Shown: positions 17,601 through 25,212, numbered from the stretch's first letter. The stretch is 64,000 nucleotides of DNA from Steroidobacter agaridevorans (GCF_009932555.1 NZ_BLJO01000009.1:196603-260602), one strand, 5' to 3'. Made by a program: numbers and translations. Notes: generated by a model from the letters alone, not told the origin.

Positions 17601-19024
17601 TGATGATCGGAATAGTCTCCGCCGGCCAGCACGCGATTCTTCACGCCGCGCCAATCGAGCGCCGGCATCGCGGACTTCACCAGCGCAATCACTCCGGAAA
17701 CATGCGGCGTCGCCATCGATGTACCGGTCTGCACGCCATACAGATTGCCGGGCAACGTGCTCAGCACATCCTCGCCGGGAGCTACGATGTGAATGGTGTG
17801 ATCGCCGACATACGACACCCTCGCCATGATGTCCCGATCGTCGCTCGCGCCGACGCAGATCACGTTCGGCAAAGGGTACGCGCAAGGAAACATCGAGCCC
17901 GCTTCGAATAGATGGGAGTCGTCGATGCTCTGCGGAGCGGTGCTGGTCGAATTGCCCGCGGCGGCCACGAACAGGATGCCACGTTGCTGCTGACGGGCGA
18001 TCGCGTCATACAGCGCGCGCGAGTAGATGCCCTCGCCCCAGGAATTGTTGGTCGCGACGATGTTCACGCCGCGATCGTGAAACGACGCGATGTAGTCCAG
18101 ACAGGCAATGGCGTCGCCCACGCTGCCCGAACCATTGGCGTCGAGGAACTTGCAGGGAAGCACTCGCGCATGCCACGCGACGCCGGTGACTCCGATGTTG
18201 TTGTCGCCGACGGCGGCGATCAGCCCGGCCACATGCGTGCCGTGGCCATTGTCGTCCATGGGATTGGAATCGCCGTTCACGGTGTCGATGCCATGGCAGT
18301 CATCGACGTAACCGTTGGCATCGTCGTCGATGCCATTCGTATTGCAGTCCGCGGTGTTGCTGAAGATGTTCGCCGCCAGATCCTGGTGCGTGTAGTCGAC
18401 GCCCGAATCGAGCACGGCGATCACCACGCTGCTGTCGCTGGTGGTGATGTCCCACGCTTCGGTCGCATCGATGTCCGCATCGGCGACGCCACCGCTTTGC
18501 CCGATATTGTGCAGCGGCCACTGCGCCGTGAAGCTTGGGTCGTTCGGCGAGCGCTGCGCACGCACGATGTAGTTGGGCTCGACGAATTCAACGTCCGGAT
18601 CTTCGCGCAGGGCAGCGATGGTCGCGGCGGCGGAAACGCCAGGCGCCACTTTCACCCGCTGCAGGCCGGGCAGCGACTTGAATGATCGCTGCGATTGGAC
18701 GGCGGCACCGAACTTGGCGCGCGCGCTGCTGTAGGCCGCACTCGATTTGAACTTGACCAGCAACTCGCCCGCGGCCACCGCCGGTTCATGGGCTTGCGCC
18801 GATGGCGCGTCGACTTCGAGCGTGAGATTGCCGTCTTGCCCGCGGACGACGAATGGGTTGTCTGCGGCGGCGGCGTTCAGCACGGGCACCTGGCCTCGAG
18901 CGCCGCTCGACCTTGCCTGGGCGCCGGCGCCCGATGACGATTCAGAGCCGCCCGGCGAACACCCAGCCATCATCCCTACCACCGCGAGCGCGCACAGTGG
19001 CTGAGCAAACCTTAACCAAGGCAT
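14651..19024 (-). CDS. Large S8 subtilase lipoprotein with FG-GAP-like and cysteine-rich repeats
   Basis: A 1457-residue exported protease. I start at the ATG at 19024, which gives a lipoprotein signal peptide with lipobox MAGC and acylated Cys22. An inhibitor-like propeptide (about 80-155, GELLVKFKSS to EPNYIVRA) precedes the S8 catalytic domain, whose triad is Asp206 (VLDSGVD), His261 (HGTHVAG) and Ser436 (GTSMATPHVSG), with oxyanion Asn358. Residues of about 650-1140 contain several DxDGDG calcium-binding FG-GAP/VCBS-like repeats. Four tandem cysteine-rich repeats follow. The tail is SGGGGS, a tryptophan, a leucine-rich helix and an RR-containing end, which looks like a GlyGly-CTERM (rhombosortase) signal. 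Having both a lipobox and this tail is odd. It is likely a surface or secreted protease. The gene reads convergently with the tRNA-side genes and divergently from bepA. Confidence 0.92.
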   Translation of the reverse strand: MPWLRFAQPLCALAVVGMMAGCSPGGSESSSGAGAQARSSGARGQVPVLNAAAADNPFVVRGQDGNLTLEVDAPSAQAHEPAVAAGELLVKFKSSAAYSSARAKFGAAVQSQRSFKSLPGLQRVKVAPGVSAAATIAALREDPDVEFVEPNYIVRAQRSPNDPSFTAQWPLHNIGQSGGVADADIDATEAWDITTSDSSVVIAVLDSGVDYTHQDLAANIFSNTADCNTNGIDDDANGYVDDCHGIDTVNGDSNPMDDNGHGTHVAGLIAAVGDNNIGVTGVAWHARVLPCKFLDANGSGSVGDAIACLDYIASFHDRGVNIVATNNSWGEGIYSRALYDAIARQQQRGILFVAAAGNSTSTAPQSIDDSHLFEAGSMFPCAYPLPNVICVGASDDRDIMARVSYVGDHTIHIVAPGEDVLSTLPGNLYGVQTGTSMATPHVSGVIALVKSAMPALDWRGVKNRVLAGGDYSDHQAGWADFGWPVASRRRVNAYGALTCNSSVATRRLLPRAPVIIDRYWLGVPLTLAVLNIDCENPRGAVSVTVNPGNVSIALADDGVGADLAAGDGIYSSAWTPTAAGDYILSFPGQIFRQGSIVADTLAVTVDAHLKPGFPVKTLHQAGTYNANLTTLVANLDASPDLEIVTTSVAHGPTYAWKATGEPLSGWPLARAGRPFVMSTLSAGNLAAGADQFEVAGGFTDDGTSSVYDPILPHLVEAYFGSGQLMPGWPRMSGNFMTSAPTLVDVDGDGLDELFHGEQDYELSAYRSDGSLVPGFPLRPDPVGEIGPQGVMSPLAADLDFDGRPELVLMRSSSTWHALIALRSDGSIAPGFPVSTPQPCQPIGLGDVDADGVIELACATGDVTSSGGARSVIQIYSPRGELERTIEVAQGAYGLRGGALADLTQDGIPEIVLSYSYFDSYWGRSYYYVGAYAGDGATLPGWPVELTGASGNSTAISAPVVGDVDGDGLPEIVATAKGTLHVLNRGGTPAAGTPKTLAQGFVYYNQQTITPAIADLDADGRNDIVVTANLWDGRNGYLPKVAAYDLGGAASSGPVEWGQELEGPQHRGYYQSGKNLPGHSFVAVAIDGEGRVSSNSSGIDCGDDCLGLFANGSHVQLTATSTVDAGFQGWIGACEGQGNPCTLTVAGYTATRAVFGGYGLALSVTGPGSVTSNVAGISCPADCSEAFDENDVVTLTAQPGPNAVFSGWSGACSGAALVCSVTMSSARSVSALFVLKPLLQIQIPGGGGTVSSTPAGIDCGATCSQYFEPNAVVQLQATPDGDRTVSWSGACSGTATTCTVIMSEARNVAVTFPTQPPVTLTITKAGAGQGTVSSSPAGISCGPTCSASFDPGSLVTLSAAADAQSVFEGWSGACTGLGNSCSVTMDRAQSVTAAFRLATPSGGDSGGAGGGTQGGGKSGGGGSVDWILLVLLAGLLGCRRAPTGRPAHLPLPRRRRLN
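14840..15770 (-). repeat. Four tandem ~78-residue cysteine-rich repeats within the subtilase
   Basis: The encoded protein repeats the pattern G.V.S...GI.C...C...F......V.L.A followed by GW.GAC.G....C and then A..V.A.F four times in a row. Each unit has two cysteine pairs, probably disulfides. The repeats are similar at protein level but diverged at DNA level, so this is an old duplication. The pattern resembles bacterial surface-protein repeats related to InlB B-type repeats; a carbohydrate or cell-wall binding role is inference. Confidence 0.75.
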
Positions 19025-19114
19025 GACGGTCCGTTCCTTTTTGTTCCCTGATGGCCGCACTGCAAGCATGCCAGCAGGCGTAGGCAATTCAACCTCCTGC
19101 TTGCATAACCTGGC

Positions 19115-19187
19115 GGGTCGAGGGAATCCGCTTGGCGGCGGGGCTGCGAATATCCCGCCGTGCGAACCGCAGCCCTCGTCGCGACCC
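19115..19187 (-). promoter_or_regulatory. Possible structured 5' leader of the subtilase gene
   Basis: Upstream of the subtilase ATG an inner stem, GGGCTGCG (19141-19148) with CGCAGCCC (19168-19175), sits inside an outer stem, GGGTCG (19115-19120) with CGACCC (19182-19187). A second outer segment, AGGG (19121-19124), could instead pair with CCCT (19173-19176), which would disrupt the inner stem. Two mutually exclusive folds are therefore possible. It matches no riboswitch class I recognise, and GC-rich DNA makes chance pairing likely. Confidence 0.35.
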
Positions 19188-19274
19188 GCGCTCCTGGCGG
19201 TGAACGCAAGGCGTTCAGGAAGGTCCAACCCCTGACGCTTTACAGCCTCCCCGGCCCGCACCACACTGCTTGCT

Positions 19275-20786
19275 GTGAAAATCCCCTCCTTCTCGACGTT
19301 CAAGGCACTGCTGTGCGCCACCGTGGCGTCCCTGGTCATGGTCGGGGGCGTGAGTCATGCCGATCCGGAGGATTTGCCCGACATCGGCAACCCGGCGTCG
19401 ACCATGCTGACCCTGGAGGACGAGTACCAGATCGGCCGCATGATCGTGCGGGGTCTGCGGGACCAGGACCAGATCCTGGAAGACCCGGAAGTCACCGAGT
19501 ACATCCGCGCGCTGGGCCTCAAGCTGTCCAGCCAGGCGCACGATGGCTCGCAGCGCTTCAACTTCTTCATGGTCCGGGACAACACCATCAACGCCTTCGC
19601 CTTGCCGGGCGGGTTCATCGGTGTGAATTCCGGCCTGATGCTGAAGACCGAGGACGAGAGCGAGCTGGCCGGCGTGCTGGCGCACGAAATTGCACACGTC
19701 ACCCAGCGGCACATTGCTCGCAGCATTGCCGCTCAGAGCCGATCGAGCCTCGTGTCCACCGCGGCCATGCTGGCGGCGATTCTGGTCGGTGCAGCGGCAG
19801 GCGGTGGGGATGCCGCGATGGCGGGCGTGGCGGCGGCGCAGAGCCTGGCCATCCAACAACAGATCAGTTTCACGCGCTCGAACGAGACCGAAGCCGACCG
19901 TGTCGGCCTGGGATTTCTGGCGCGCTCGGGCTTCGACCCGAATGGCATGCCCAGGTTTTTCGAGACCATGAGCCGACTCGGTGGCAGCAGCGAGTTGAAC
20001 ATTCCCGAAATGCTACGCACGCATCCGGTGAGCCACACTCGAATTGCCGAGACGAAGGAACGCGCCGCGCAGCTCGACGTGGCGCCGGCTCCGGAGAGCG
20101 TGAGCTATGCGCTGACGCGCGAACGTCTGCGCGTGCTCTCGACGCCGGCGGGCGAAGATCCGCGTGCGTATTACGCCGCCACCATCAACAACGAGCCCGA
20201 TGCGACGCCGGCGCAGGTGTATGGGCAAGGGTTGGCATTGATGATGGCCGGGCAACCTGCCAAGGCCGTGCCGGTCTTCGAGCGGCTGCGTTCGGCCGAT
20301 CCGACCATTCTTCAGTACCACACGGCGTTGGGTCAGGCGCAGTTGCAGGCCGGCGATGGCAAAGCCTCCCTGCAAACATTGAAGCGCGCGACGGAGCTGT
20401 TCCCGCGCAATGTCGCCGTCACGATTCGCTACGCCGAAACGTTGATGCAAACGGGCGATTCCAAGAAGGCCCACGAGATCCTGCTCGATCTGTTCAACAC
20501 CGTGCCGCCGACACCGGAGCAGGCGAAGCTCACGGCGCAGGCGGCGAATGCCGCGGGCGACGTGGCCGATTCGTACTACTACATGTCGGAGTACCACATC
20601 CTGAGCGGCGATCTGTTGCTGGCCGTCAATCAGCTGCAGCTCGCTCTCGCCGTGCCGAAGATCTCCGAAGTGCAGCGCGCGCGCTTCGAAGCCCGTCTCG
20701 ACGAAATTCAGCAAGCATTGCCCAAGCGGGCCGCCCGCCGGCCCATCGAAGCCAGCAACGGCGACGGCCGTCGACGCGCAAATTGA
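19275..20786 (+). CDS. bepA: BepA-family periplasmic metalloprotease/chaperone (M48 + TPR)
   Basis: A 503-residue exported protein with the BepA/YfgC layout. A signal peptide (cleaved near SHA-D, residues about 28-30) is followed by an M48 domain with zinc motif HEIAH at 137-141 and the third-ligand region ETEAD at 204-208. TPR-like helices run from about 290 to the end (LGQAQLQAGDGKASLQTL). In E. coli BepA helps assemble LptD and degrades stalled outer-membrane proteins. The start is a GTG at 19275 with no good ribosome site; it is preferred because it gives a normal signal peptide. mlaA follows 124 bp downstream, another outer-membrane quality gene. Confidence 0.88.
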   Translation: MKIPSFSTFKALLCATVASLVMVGGVSHADPEDLPDIGNPASTMLTLEDEYQIGRMIVRGLRDQDQILEDPEVTEYIRALGLKLSSQAHDGSQRFNFFMVRDNTINAFALPGGFIGVNSGLMLKTEDESELAGVLAHEIAHVTQRHIARSIAAQSRSSLVSTAAMLAAILVGAAAGGGDAAMAGVAAAQSLAIQQQISFTRSNETEADRVGLGFLARSGFDPNGMPRFFETMSRLGGSSELNIPEMLRTHPVSHTRIAETKERAAQLDVAPAPESVSYALTRERLRVLSTPAGEDPRAYYAATINNEPDATPAQVYGQGLALMMAGQPAKAVPVFERLRSADPTILQYHTALGQAQLQAGDGKASLQTLKRATELFPRNVAVTIRYAETLMQTGDSKKAHEILLDLFNTVPPTPEQAKLTAQAANAAGDVADSYYYMSEYHILSGDLLLAVNQLQLALAVPKISEVQRARFEARLDEIQQALPKRAARRPIEASNGDGRRRAN

Positions 20787-20910
20787 TACAATCCCCGCAC
20801 CCACCGGGTGTGTTCTGGTATTGCCACTGGCCGAGCGCAGCCCGCTCGCGATTGATTTCGCCGGCTCGCGGCGTCCACCTGATTTTGTTTGTTTGAAGGA
20901 TTCACGACGC

Positions 20911-21678
20911 ATGTCCACGTTACTGCGCGCTGCGCCCCTGTTGCTCGCCCTCGCTGTCGCCGGATGCGCCAGCGCTCCAGGCCGCACTACCAACAAGGAG
21001 AGCTTCGAAGGATTCAATCGCGGGGTGTATAAGTTCAACGACACCGTCGACAAGGCGGCGTTGAAGCCGGTCGCCAAGGGTTACCGCAAGGTCACCCCGG
21101 GATTCGTTCGCGCCGGCATCGGCAATGTGCTGAGCAACCTCGAGTACCCCAGCACCTTCGTCAATCAGTTCCTGCAAGGCAAAGTGCTGCTGGGCTTGAA
21201 GGACACGGGCCGTTTCCTGCTCAACAGCACACTCGGCGTCGCCGGCATCTTCGACGTGGCCACGCCGCTCGGCCTGGAAAAGAACGACGAAGACTTCGGC
21301 CAGACGATGGCCGTCTGGGGCGTGCCCTCCGGCCCATTCGTGAATCTGCCCTTGTTCGGACCTTCCTCCATGCGTGACGCCCCCTCTCGCGTCGTCGACT
21401 GGTTCAGCAACCCGCTGCAATACACCGACCTTCCTTGGGAAGCCGAGTGGAGCGTGCGCCTCATCAACCCCATTCACACCCGTTCGGAGCTGCTGCCGCT
21501 GGACGAAACCCTCCAGCGCACCTACGACCCGTACGCCTTCATCCGCGACGCCTGGGTCCAGCAACGCGAATTCAACATCTTCGACGGCAACCCACCGCCG
21601 GAAACGCTGGAAGATGTGCTCGGCGAAGAGCCGGAAGAAGGCGAAGCGGAAGAGACGCCTGAAGCTCCGCCGCAATAA
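20911..21678 (+). CDS. mlaA: MlaA, outer-membrane lipoprotein of phospholipid retrograde transport
   Basis: A 255-residue VacJ/MlaA lipoprotein. The signal peptide ends in the lipobox VAGC with Cys19. The body contains the family signatures FEGFNRGVYKFND, FLLNSTLGVAGIFDVA and EDFGQTMAVWGV, plus the DPYAFIRDA region near the end. The C-terminus adds an acidic tail (EEPEEGEAEETPE). The ATG at 20911 has GAAGGA upstream. In the Mla pathway it extracts mislocalised phospholipids from the outer leaflet and hands them to MlaC. The rest of the pathway is encoded 2-5 kb downstream on the opposite strand, so the whole system is clustered but split into two transcription units. Confidence 0.95.
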   Translation: MSTLLRAAPLLLALAVAGCASAPGRTTNKESFEGFNRGVYKFNDTVDKAALKPVAKGYRKVTPGFVRAGIGNVLSNLEYPSTFVNQFLQGKVLLGLKDTGRFLLNSTLGVAGIFDVATPLGLEKNDEDFGQTMAVWGVPSGPFVNLPLFGPSSMRDAPSRVVDWFSNPLQYTDLPWEAEWSVRLINPIHTRSELLPLDETLQRTYDPYAFIRDAWVQQREFNIFDGNPPPETLEDVLGEEPEEGEAEETPEAPPQ

Positions 21679-21701
21679 GCAACGATTGCTGCTGTACTGA
21701 C

Positions 21702-21729
21702 GAAAATCCCGGCCTTGGCCGGGATTTTC
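21702..21729. terminator. Bidirectional rho-independent terminator
   Basis: A perfect 13-bp stem, GAAAATCCCGGCC (21702-21714) and GGCCGGGATTTTC (21717-21729), with a two-base apex. The flanks are A-rich on one side and T-rich on the other on both strands. It lies 23 bp after mlaA and 26 bp beyond the end of the convergent antitoxin gene, so it serves both. Confidence 0.9.
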
Positions 21730-21755
21730 ATTTGGGGGAGATCGTCGACCTCAGG

Positions 21756-22043
21756 TCACGCCGCGCGCTTTGGGCTGACGACAACCCGTGTGCGCAAGCC
21801 GATCCGATCTGCGATATCCACCAGCGAATCCAGCGAAAAAAGATTCAAGCGGCCGCGCATCAAGTCGGAAACGCGAGGCTGCGTCACCCCGATCAACTCC
21901 GCCGCCTTGGCTTGGGTCAACTTGCGAGCGCGCATCCTTTCGATGATCTCGTTCGCCAGCTCCGCCCGCAGCTTCATGCTCGCAGCTTCGGCCCCGGAGT
22001 CCTCGATGGCGTCCCAAACAGACGCAAAACGCTTCTTGGTCAT
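21756..22043 (-). CDS. XRE-family antitoxin (HigA-like)
   Basis: A 95-residue protein with a helix-turn-helix at about 42-75 (KLTQAKAAELIGVTQPRVSDLMRGR), followed by FSLDSLVDIADRIG, typical of antitoxins paired with Gp49/HigB-type toxins. Its ATG overlaps the toxin stop by 4 bp (ATGA), so it is translated from the toxin mRNA; toxin-first order is usual for HigBA-type loci. It should neutralise the toxin and bind the palindrome at the operon promoter. The basic C-terminus (VVSPKRAA) is short. Confidence 0.9.
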   Translation of the reverse strand: MTKKRFASVWDAIEDSGAEAASMKLRAELANEIIERMRARKLTQAKAAELIGVTQPRVSDLMRGRLNLFSLDSLVDIADRIGLRTRVVVSPKRAA

Positions 22044-22366
22044 TGCCGCTCCTTCAATAACTCGCGGTAGCGCTGTTCCGCCAGATGGAGATCACGCCGC
22101 GACGTGGCCTGCGTCTTCTTTTGGAAACAATGCAGGACGTAGACCGCGTCCTCGAACTTCGCCACATACAGCACTCGAAACGCGCCCGAATCGTCCCGAA
22201 TTCGAATCTCGCGGACGCCCGAACCCACTGTCGACATTGGCTTCCAATCGAACGGCTCCAGGCCCCGCTGCACTCGATCAAGCTGGAATCCAGCCGCGCG
22301 GCGCGTGTCCCTGGGAAACTCTCGCAGACAGTCCAGCGAATCACCGCAGAACTCGATGGGCTTCAT
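22040..22366 (-). CDS. RelE/HigB-superfamily toxin (phage Gp49-like)
   Basis: A 108-residue toxin of the phage-derived Gp49/HigB type. Visible features are the N-terminal FPRDTRRAAGFQLDRVQRG helix, the central strand VREIRIRDDSGAFRVLYVA, and VYVLHCFQKKTQAT, which carries the Phe-Lys-Lys-Thr motif conserved in this family. Relatives cleave mRNA at the ribosome. The start is preceded by GAGGG, although the likely promoter lies so close that the transcript may begin almost at the start codon. It is encoded upstream of, and overlapping, the antitoxin gene. Confidence 0.9.
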   Translation of the reverse strand: MKPIEFCGDSLDCLREFPRDTRRAAGFQLDRVQRGLEPFDWKPMSTVGSGVREIRIRDDSGAFRVLYVAKFEDAVYVLHCFQKKTQATSRRDLHLAEQRYRELLKERQ

Positions 22367-22377
22367 GCAACGCCCTC

Positions 22378-22406
22378 ACTATACAAATTCTTGTATAGAC
22401 CGGCAA
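22378..22406 (-). promoter_or_regulatory. Toxin-antitoxin promoter with embedded operator palindrome
   Basis: A sigma-70-like promoter reads toward the toxin gene: -35 TTGCCG (22401-22406), a 17-bp spacer and -10 TATAGT (22378-22383). The spacer and -10 contain a perfect 8+8 dyad, CTATACAA and TTGTATAG, at 22379-22398 with a four-base centre. This is the form of operator bound by XRE antitoxins. Occupancy would block RNA polymerase directly. The predicted transcript would start only a few bases before the ATG at 22366. Confidence 0.8.
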
Positions 22407-22460
22407 GGCGATCAGCATCGCCCCCAGCGGATCAGGTACACGGAAATGAAGGGGCGCTTA

Positions 22461-23627
22461 CTAGACGCGCGCGCGACGAGCAAACCAGGGCGTGATTCGA
22501 GCGATGGCATCTTCGACTTCCGCGGTCGAGACGGCGAAGCTGAAGCGCATGTAGTGGTGGCCTTCGACGGGATCGAAGTCGACGCCGGGGGCGGTGGCGA
22601 CGCCGGTGTCGCGGAGCAGGGATTGGCAGAAAGCGAGGCTGTCGTCGGTGAGGTGGGCGATGTTCGCGTAGATATAGAACGCGCCATCGGGCGGCGCGAT
22701 GTTATTCAAGCCGAGCTTGGGTAGCGCCTCCAGCAGCAACTGGCGATTGCGCGCATAGGTCGCGAGATATCCTTCCAGTTCGTCACGGCAATCCATTGCC
22801 ACGAGTGCGGCGTGCTGGCTCAGGGACGGAGCCGTTAGAAACAAATTGCTCATGAAGGCGCGGGCGCGAGGCAGATGTTCCATGGGGACGAGCAGCCACC
22901 CGAGCCGCCAGCCGACCATGCTGAAATATTTCGAGAAGCTGTTGACGATGCGCGCGTTCGGCTCGAACTCCAGCATGGAGCGAGCCGGGCCGACGTAGCT
23001 CAGGCCGTGATAGATCTCGTCCGAAATGATCGTGATATTGCGCTCACGACACACGCGTGCGATCGCCTCCAGCTCGGCGGGCGCGATGATGGTGCCGGTG
23101 GGATTGGCGGGGCTCGCGACGATCACACCTTGGGGCGCGGGATCGAGCGCGGCCAGACCGGCCGCAGTCAGCTGGAAGCGCGACTCGGGCCCGCAAGGAA
23201 TCTCCACCGGCGTGAGATGCAACGCGCGCAGCGTGTTGCGATAGGCGACATAGCCCGGCCGAGCCAGTGCAATCCGGTCGCCGACATGAAATGTCGCGTT
23301 CAACGCGAGTGTGAGCGCCGGGGACGCGCCGCACATCAGAATGAATTGCTCAGGCTCGATCTTGACGCCGTAGCTGTCGAGATAATGCCTGGCCAGACGC
23401 GCCTTGAGCGCGGTGCTTTCCCAATAGCCGCCCGGATCGCTGTCGAGCACCTGATGAGCTCGCTCGATCGCGGCCCGAGGCGCGCCGGTCGACGGCTGCC
23501 CGAACTCCATGTGAATGACCGAGCGGCCCTGAGCCTGCAGCTCGTGTGCGAGGCGGCTGATGACGAGGGCGTTGAACGTGTCGACTTGGGAGAGCATGCG
23601 GGCACCGGCCTGCTGGCGGAGCCCCAT
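22461..23627 (-). CDS. Class I/II PLP-dependent aminotransferase
   Basis: A 388-residue fold-type I aminotransferase of the aspartate-aminotransferase family. It shows NPTGTI with Asn175, the PLP ring-stacking Asp203 and Tyr206 (SDEIYHGL), and the Schiff-base Lys233 in SFSKYFSMVGWRLGW. Near the end, HYMRFSFA carries the substrate-carboxylate Arg. Amino-acid specificity is not clear; the sequence resembles PatA/DapL-like and aspartate-type enzymes alike. An ATG at 23597 is a possible alternative start. It lies 24 bp after mlaB and may be the last gene of that transcript, where other gammaproteobacteria often have bolA and murA instead. Confidence 0.9.
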   Translation of the reverse strand: MGLRQQAGARMLSQVDTFNALVISRLAHELQAQGRSVIHMEFGQPSTGAPRAAIERAHQVLDSDPGGYWESTALKARLARHYLDSYGVKIEPEQFILMCGASPALTLALNATFHVGDRIALARPGYVAYRNTLRALHLTPVEIPCGPESRFQLTAAGLAALDPAPQGVIVASPANPTGTIIAPAELEAIARVCRERNITIISDEIYHGLSYVGPARSMLEFEPNARIVNSFSKYFSMVGWRLGWLLVPMEHLPRARAFMSNLFLTAPSLSQHAALVAMDCRDELEGYLATYARNRQLLLEALPKLGLNNIAPPDGAFYIYANIAHLTDDSLAFCQSLLRDTGVATAPGVDFDPVEGHHYMRFSFAVSTAEVEDAIARITPWFARRARV

Positions 23628-23651
23628 TATGAACCAATCGGGATGAACCGA

Positions 23652-23993
23652 TCAGGCGCGGGCAGCGCCGTTGCCGTTCAGCAGATTGTCGACTTCGCTG
23701 ATACGAGCCAGCGCCGCGATCTGGGGCGGTACATTCTTGAAGTGAATGGTTTGCTGACGCTGTTTCGCCAGCCGCAGCCATTCGATCAGCAACGCCAGGC
23801 CGGCGCTGTCGCCTTCGGGCACATTCGCCAGATCGATCTCGAGCGATGCGCCCGCCTCTTTGAAGGCCGCCTCGCTGCGCTTGAGCAGGTCGGTCGCGGT
23901 GTCGGCGTCGAGCGCGCCGTAAACCTTGAAGCGCCCGTTGCCGAGCGCTTCAAGTCTGGCGGGACCAGGCGTTTGAGCCGGCTTCGCGTTCAT
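23652..23993 (-). CDS. mlaB: MlaB, STAS-domain subunit of the Mla transporter
   Basis: A 113-residue STAS protein: a beta/alpha domain with the conserved loop EGDSAGLALLIEWLRLAK around 60-77. In the MlaFEDB complex MlaB sits on the ATPase MlaF and is needed for its assembly and activity. Its ATG overlaps the mlaC stop (TAATG). The central Ser in DSAG is conserved, as in anti-anti-sigma relatives, but the operon position identifies it as MlaB. Confidence 0.88.
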   Translation of the reverse strand: MNAKPAQTPGPARLEALGNGRFKVYGALDADTATDLLKRSEAAFKEAGASLEIDLANVPEGDSAGLALLIEWLRLAKQRQQTIHFKNVPPQIAALARISEVDNLLNGNGAARA

Positions 23994-24673
23994 TACGCTG
24001 GATTGGCCTTTTCAGTCGGCTTTTTGACCGTGCCGCTCGCGACCTGCTGCTCCAGACGCTGGATCACGGCCTCCAGGCCCTTCTGGTCGATCTCGGCGCC
24101 GAAGTCGGTGCGGAACGATTTCACATACGACACGCCTTCGATCTGCACGTCGTACGCCTTCCAGCCGCTGTCGGTCTGACGCAGCGAGTAGTTCACCGGC
24201 ACGCGGCTGCCATTGTCACGACGGATCTCGGTACGCACCGTCGCCACCTTGTCGGCCGGGTTGCCCTGGAACGGCAGGATCTTCAGACGATCCGGCGTGA
24301 ACTCCAGCAGCGCCTCACCGTAGTTCTGCAGCAGCGACTGATAGAACGCCTCGACGAAGCGCTTGCGCTGTTCCGGCGTCGCCGTGCGCCAGTGTTTCGC
24401 CAGCACCAGCTGCGCGGAATACGCAGTATCGAAGTACGGCAGCATGTTCTTATCGACCAGCTCCCGCACCTTGCCCTTGTTCTTGGCGTACTCGGCGCGG
24501 TTGGCGTCCAGATCCTTGAGCGTGTCGTTCGCGACCTTGGAGACCAGCTCCTGCGGCCCGAGCTTGGCTGCGTCCTGTGCCTGCGCGGAGCCTGCGAACA
24601 GACCCAGCGTGGCGACCAGCGACAACCCTGCCGCGAGAATGTTTCTACGACTCTGCTTCACGAAGATACTCAT
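23993..24673 (-). CDS. mlaC: MlaC, periplasmic phospholipid-binding shuttle
   Basis: A 226-residue periplasmic protein with a signal peptide (RNILAAGLSLVATLGLFAGSAQA). The mature part carries the MlaC/Ttg2D hallmarks: YFDTAYSAQLVLAKHWR, TPEQRKRFVEAFYQSLLQNYG, then VRTEIRRDNGSRVPVNYSLR and a C-terminal VSYVKSFRTDFGAEI. It shuttles phospholipid between MlaA at the outer membrane and the MlaFEDB complex. It overlaps mlaD by 4 bp and mlaB by 1 bp. A Lys/Pro-rich tail follows the domain. Confidence 0.94.
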   Translation of the reverse strand: MSIFVKQSRRNILAAGLSLVATLGLFAGSAQAQDAAKLGPQELVSKVANDTLKDLDANRAEYAKNKGKVRELVDKNMLPYFDTAYSAQLVLAKHWRTATPEQRKRFVEAFYQSLLQNYGEALLEFTPDRLKILPFQGNPADKVATVRTEIRRDNGSRVPVNYSLRQTDSGWKAYDVQIEGVSYVKSFRTDFGAEIDQKGLEAVIQRLEQQVASGTVKKPTEKANPA

Positions 24674-25197
24674 TGCTTCGCTTCCTCCGTCTTGTTCTGT
24701 CCGCCCTCGGCGCCCTGCTGGGCCTCGTCCGAGTTGTCGCGCTTCATGAAGCTCGCGACCAGCTGATTGATCAGGTTCTCCAGCACCAGCGCGTCCTGCA
24801 CCAGCGTGATGCGGTCGCCGCTCTTCAGGTACTCCTCGGAGCCGCCGGCCGTGATGCCGACGTACTGCCCGCCGAGCAGGCCCGAAGTCATGATGGCCGC
24901 ATCGCTGTCATTCGGAATGCGGTTGTAGTTGGAGGCAATCCGCATCTTCACAACGGCTTTGTAAACATTCTGGTCGAAGCCGATGGAATCGACCCGGCCC
25001 ACCGTGACGCCGGCCATCGAGACCGCGGCGCCCGGCTTCAGGCTGCCGATGTTCTCGAACTGGGCGGTTACGTCGTAACTCGCGCCATCGACCGAGAGTT
25101 CACGGTTGGTAATCTGGGTAACCATGAAGAACAGTGCCGCAAAGCCCAGCAGCACGAATAATCCGGTCGAGATCTCTACAGCGCGTGTCGAACGCAT
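24670..25197 (-). CDS. mlaD: MlaD, MCE-domain subunit of the Mla transporter
   Basis: A 175-residue protein with one N-terminal membrane helix (GLFVLLGFAALFFMVTQ) and a single MCE domain from about 38 to 118 (YDVTAQFENIGSLKPGAAVSMAGV and YVGITAGGSEEYLKSGD). In E. coli six copies form a periplasmic ring with a hydrophobic pore. The C-terminal tail is rich in Gln, Glu and Lys and low-complexity. It lies 15 bp after mlaE. Confidence 0.95.
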   Translation of the reverse strand: MRSTRAVEISTGLFVLLGFAALFFMVTQITNRELSVDGASYDVTAQFENIGSLKPGAAVSMAGVTVGRVDSIGFDQNVYKAVVKMRIASNYNRIPNDSDAAIMTSGLLGGQYVGITAGGSEEYLKSGDRITLVQDALVLENLINQLVASFMKRDNSDEAQQGAEGGQNKTEEAKQ

Positions 25198-25212
25198 AAT
25201 CGCTCCGCAAGG

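Noticed and set aside
16085..17911. Plus-strand open frame of 608 codons
   Set aside because: It lies wholly within the subtilase gene on the other strand, whose catalytic triad and repeats are unambiguous.
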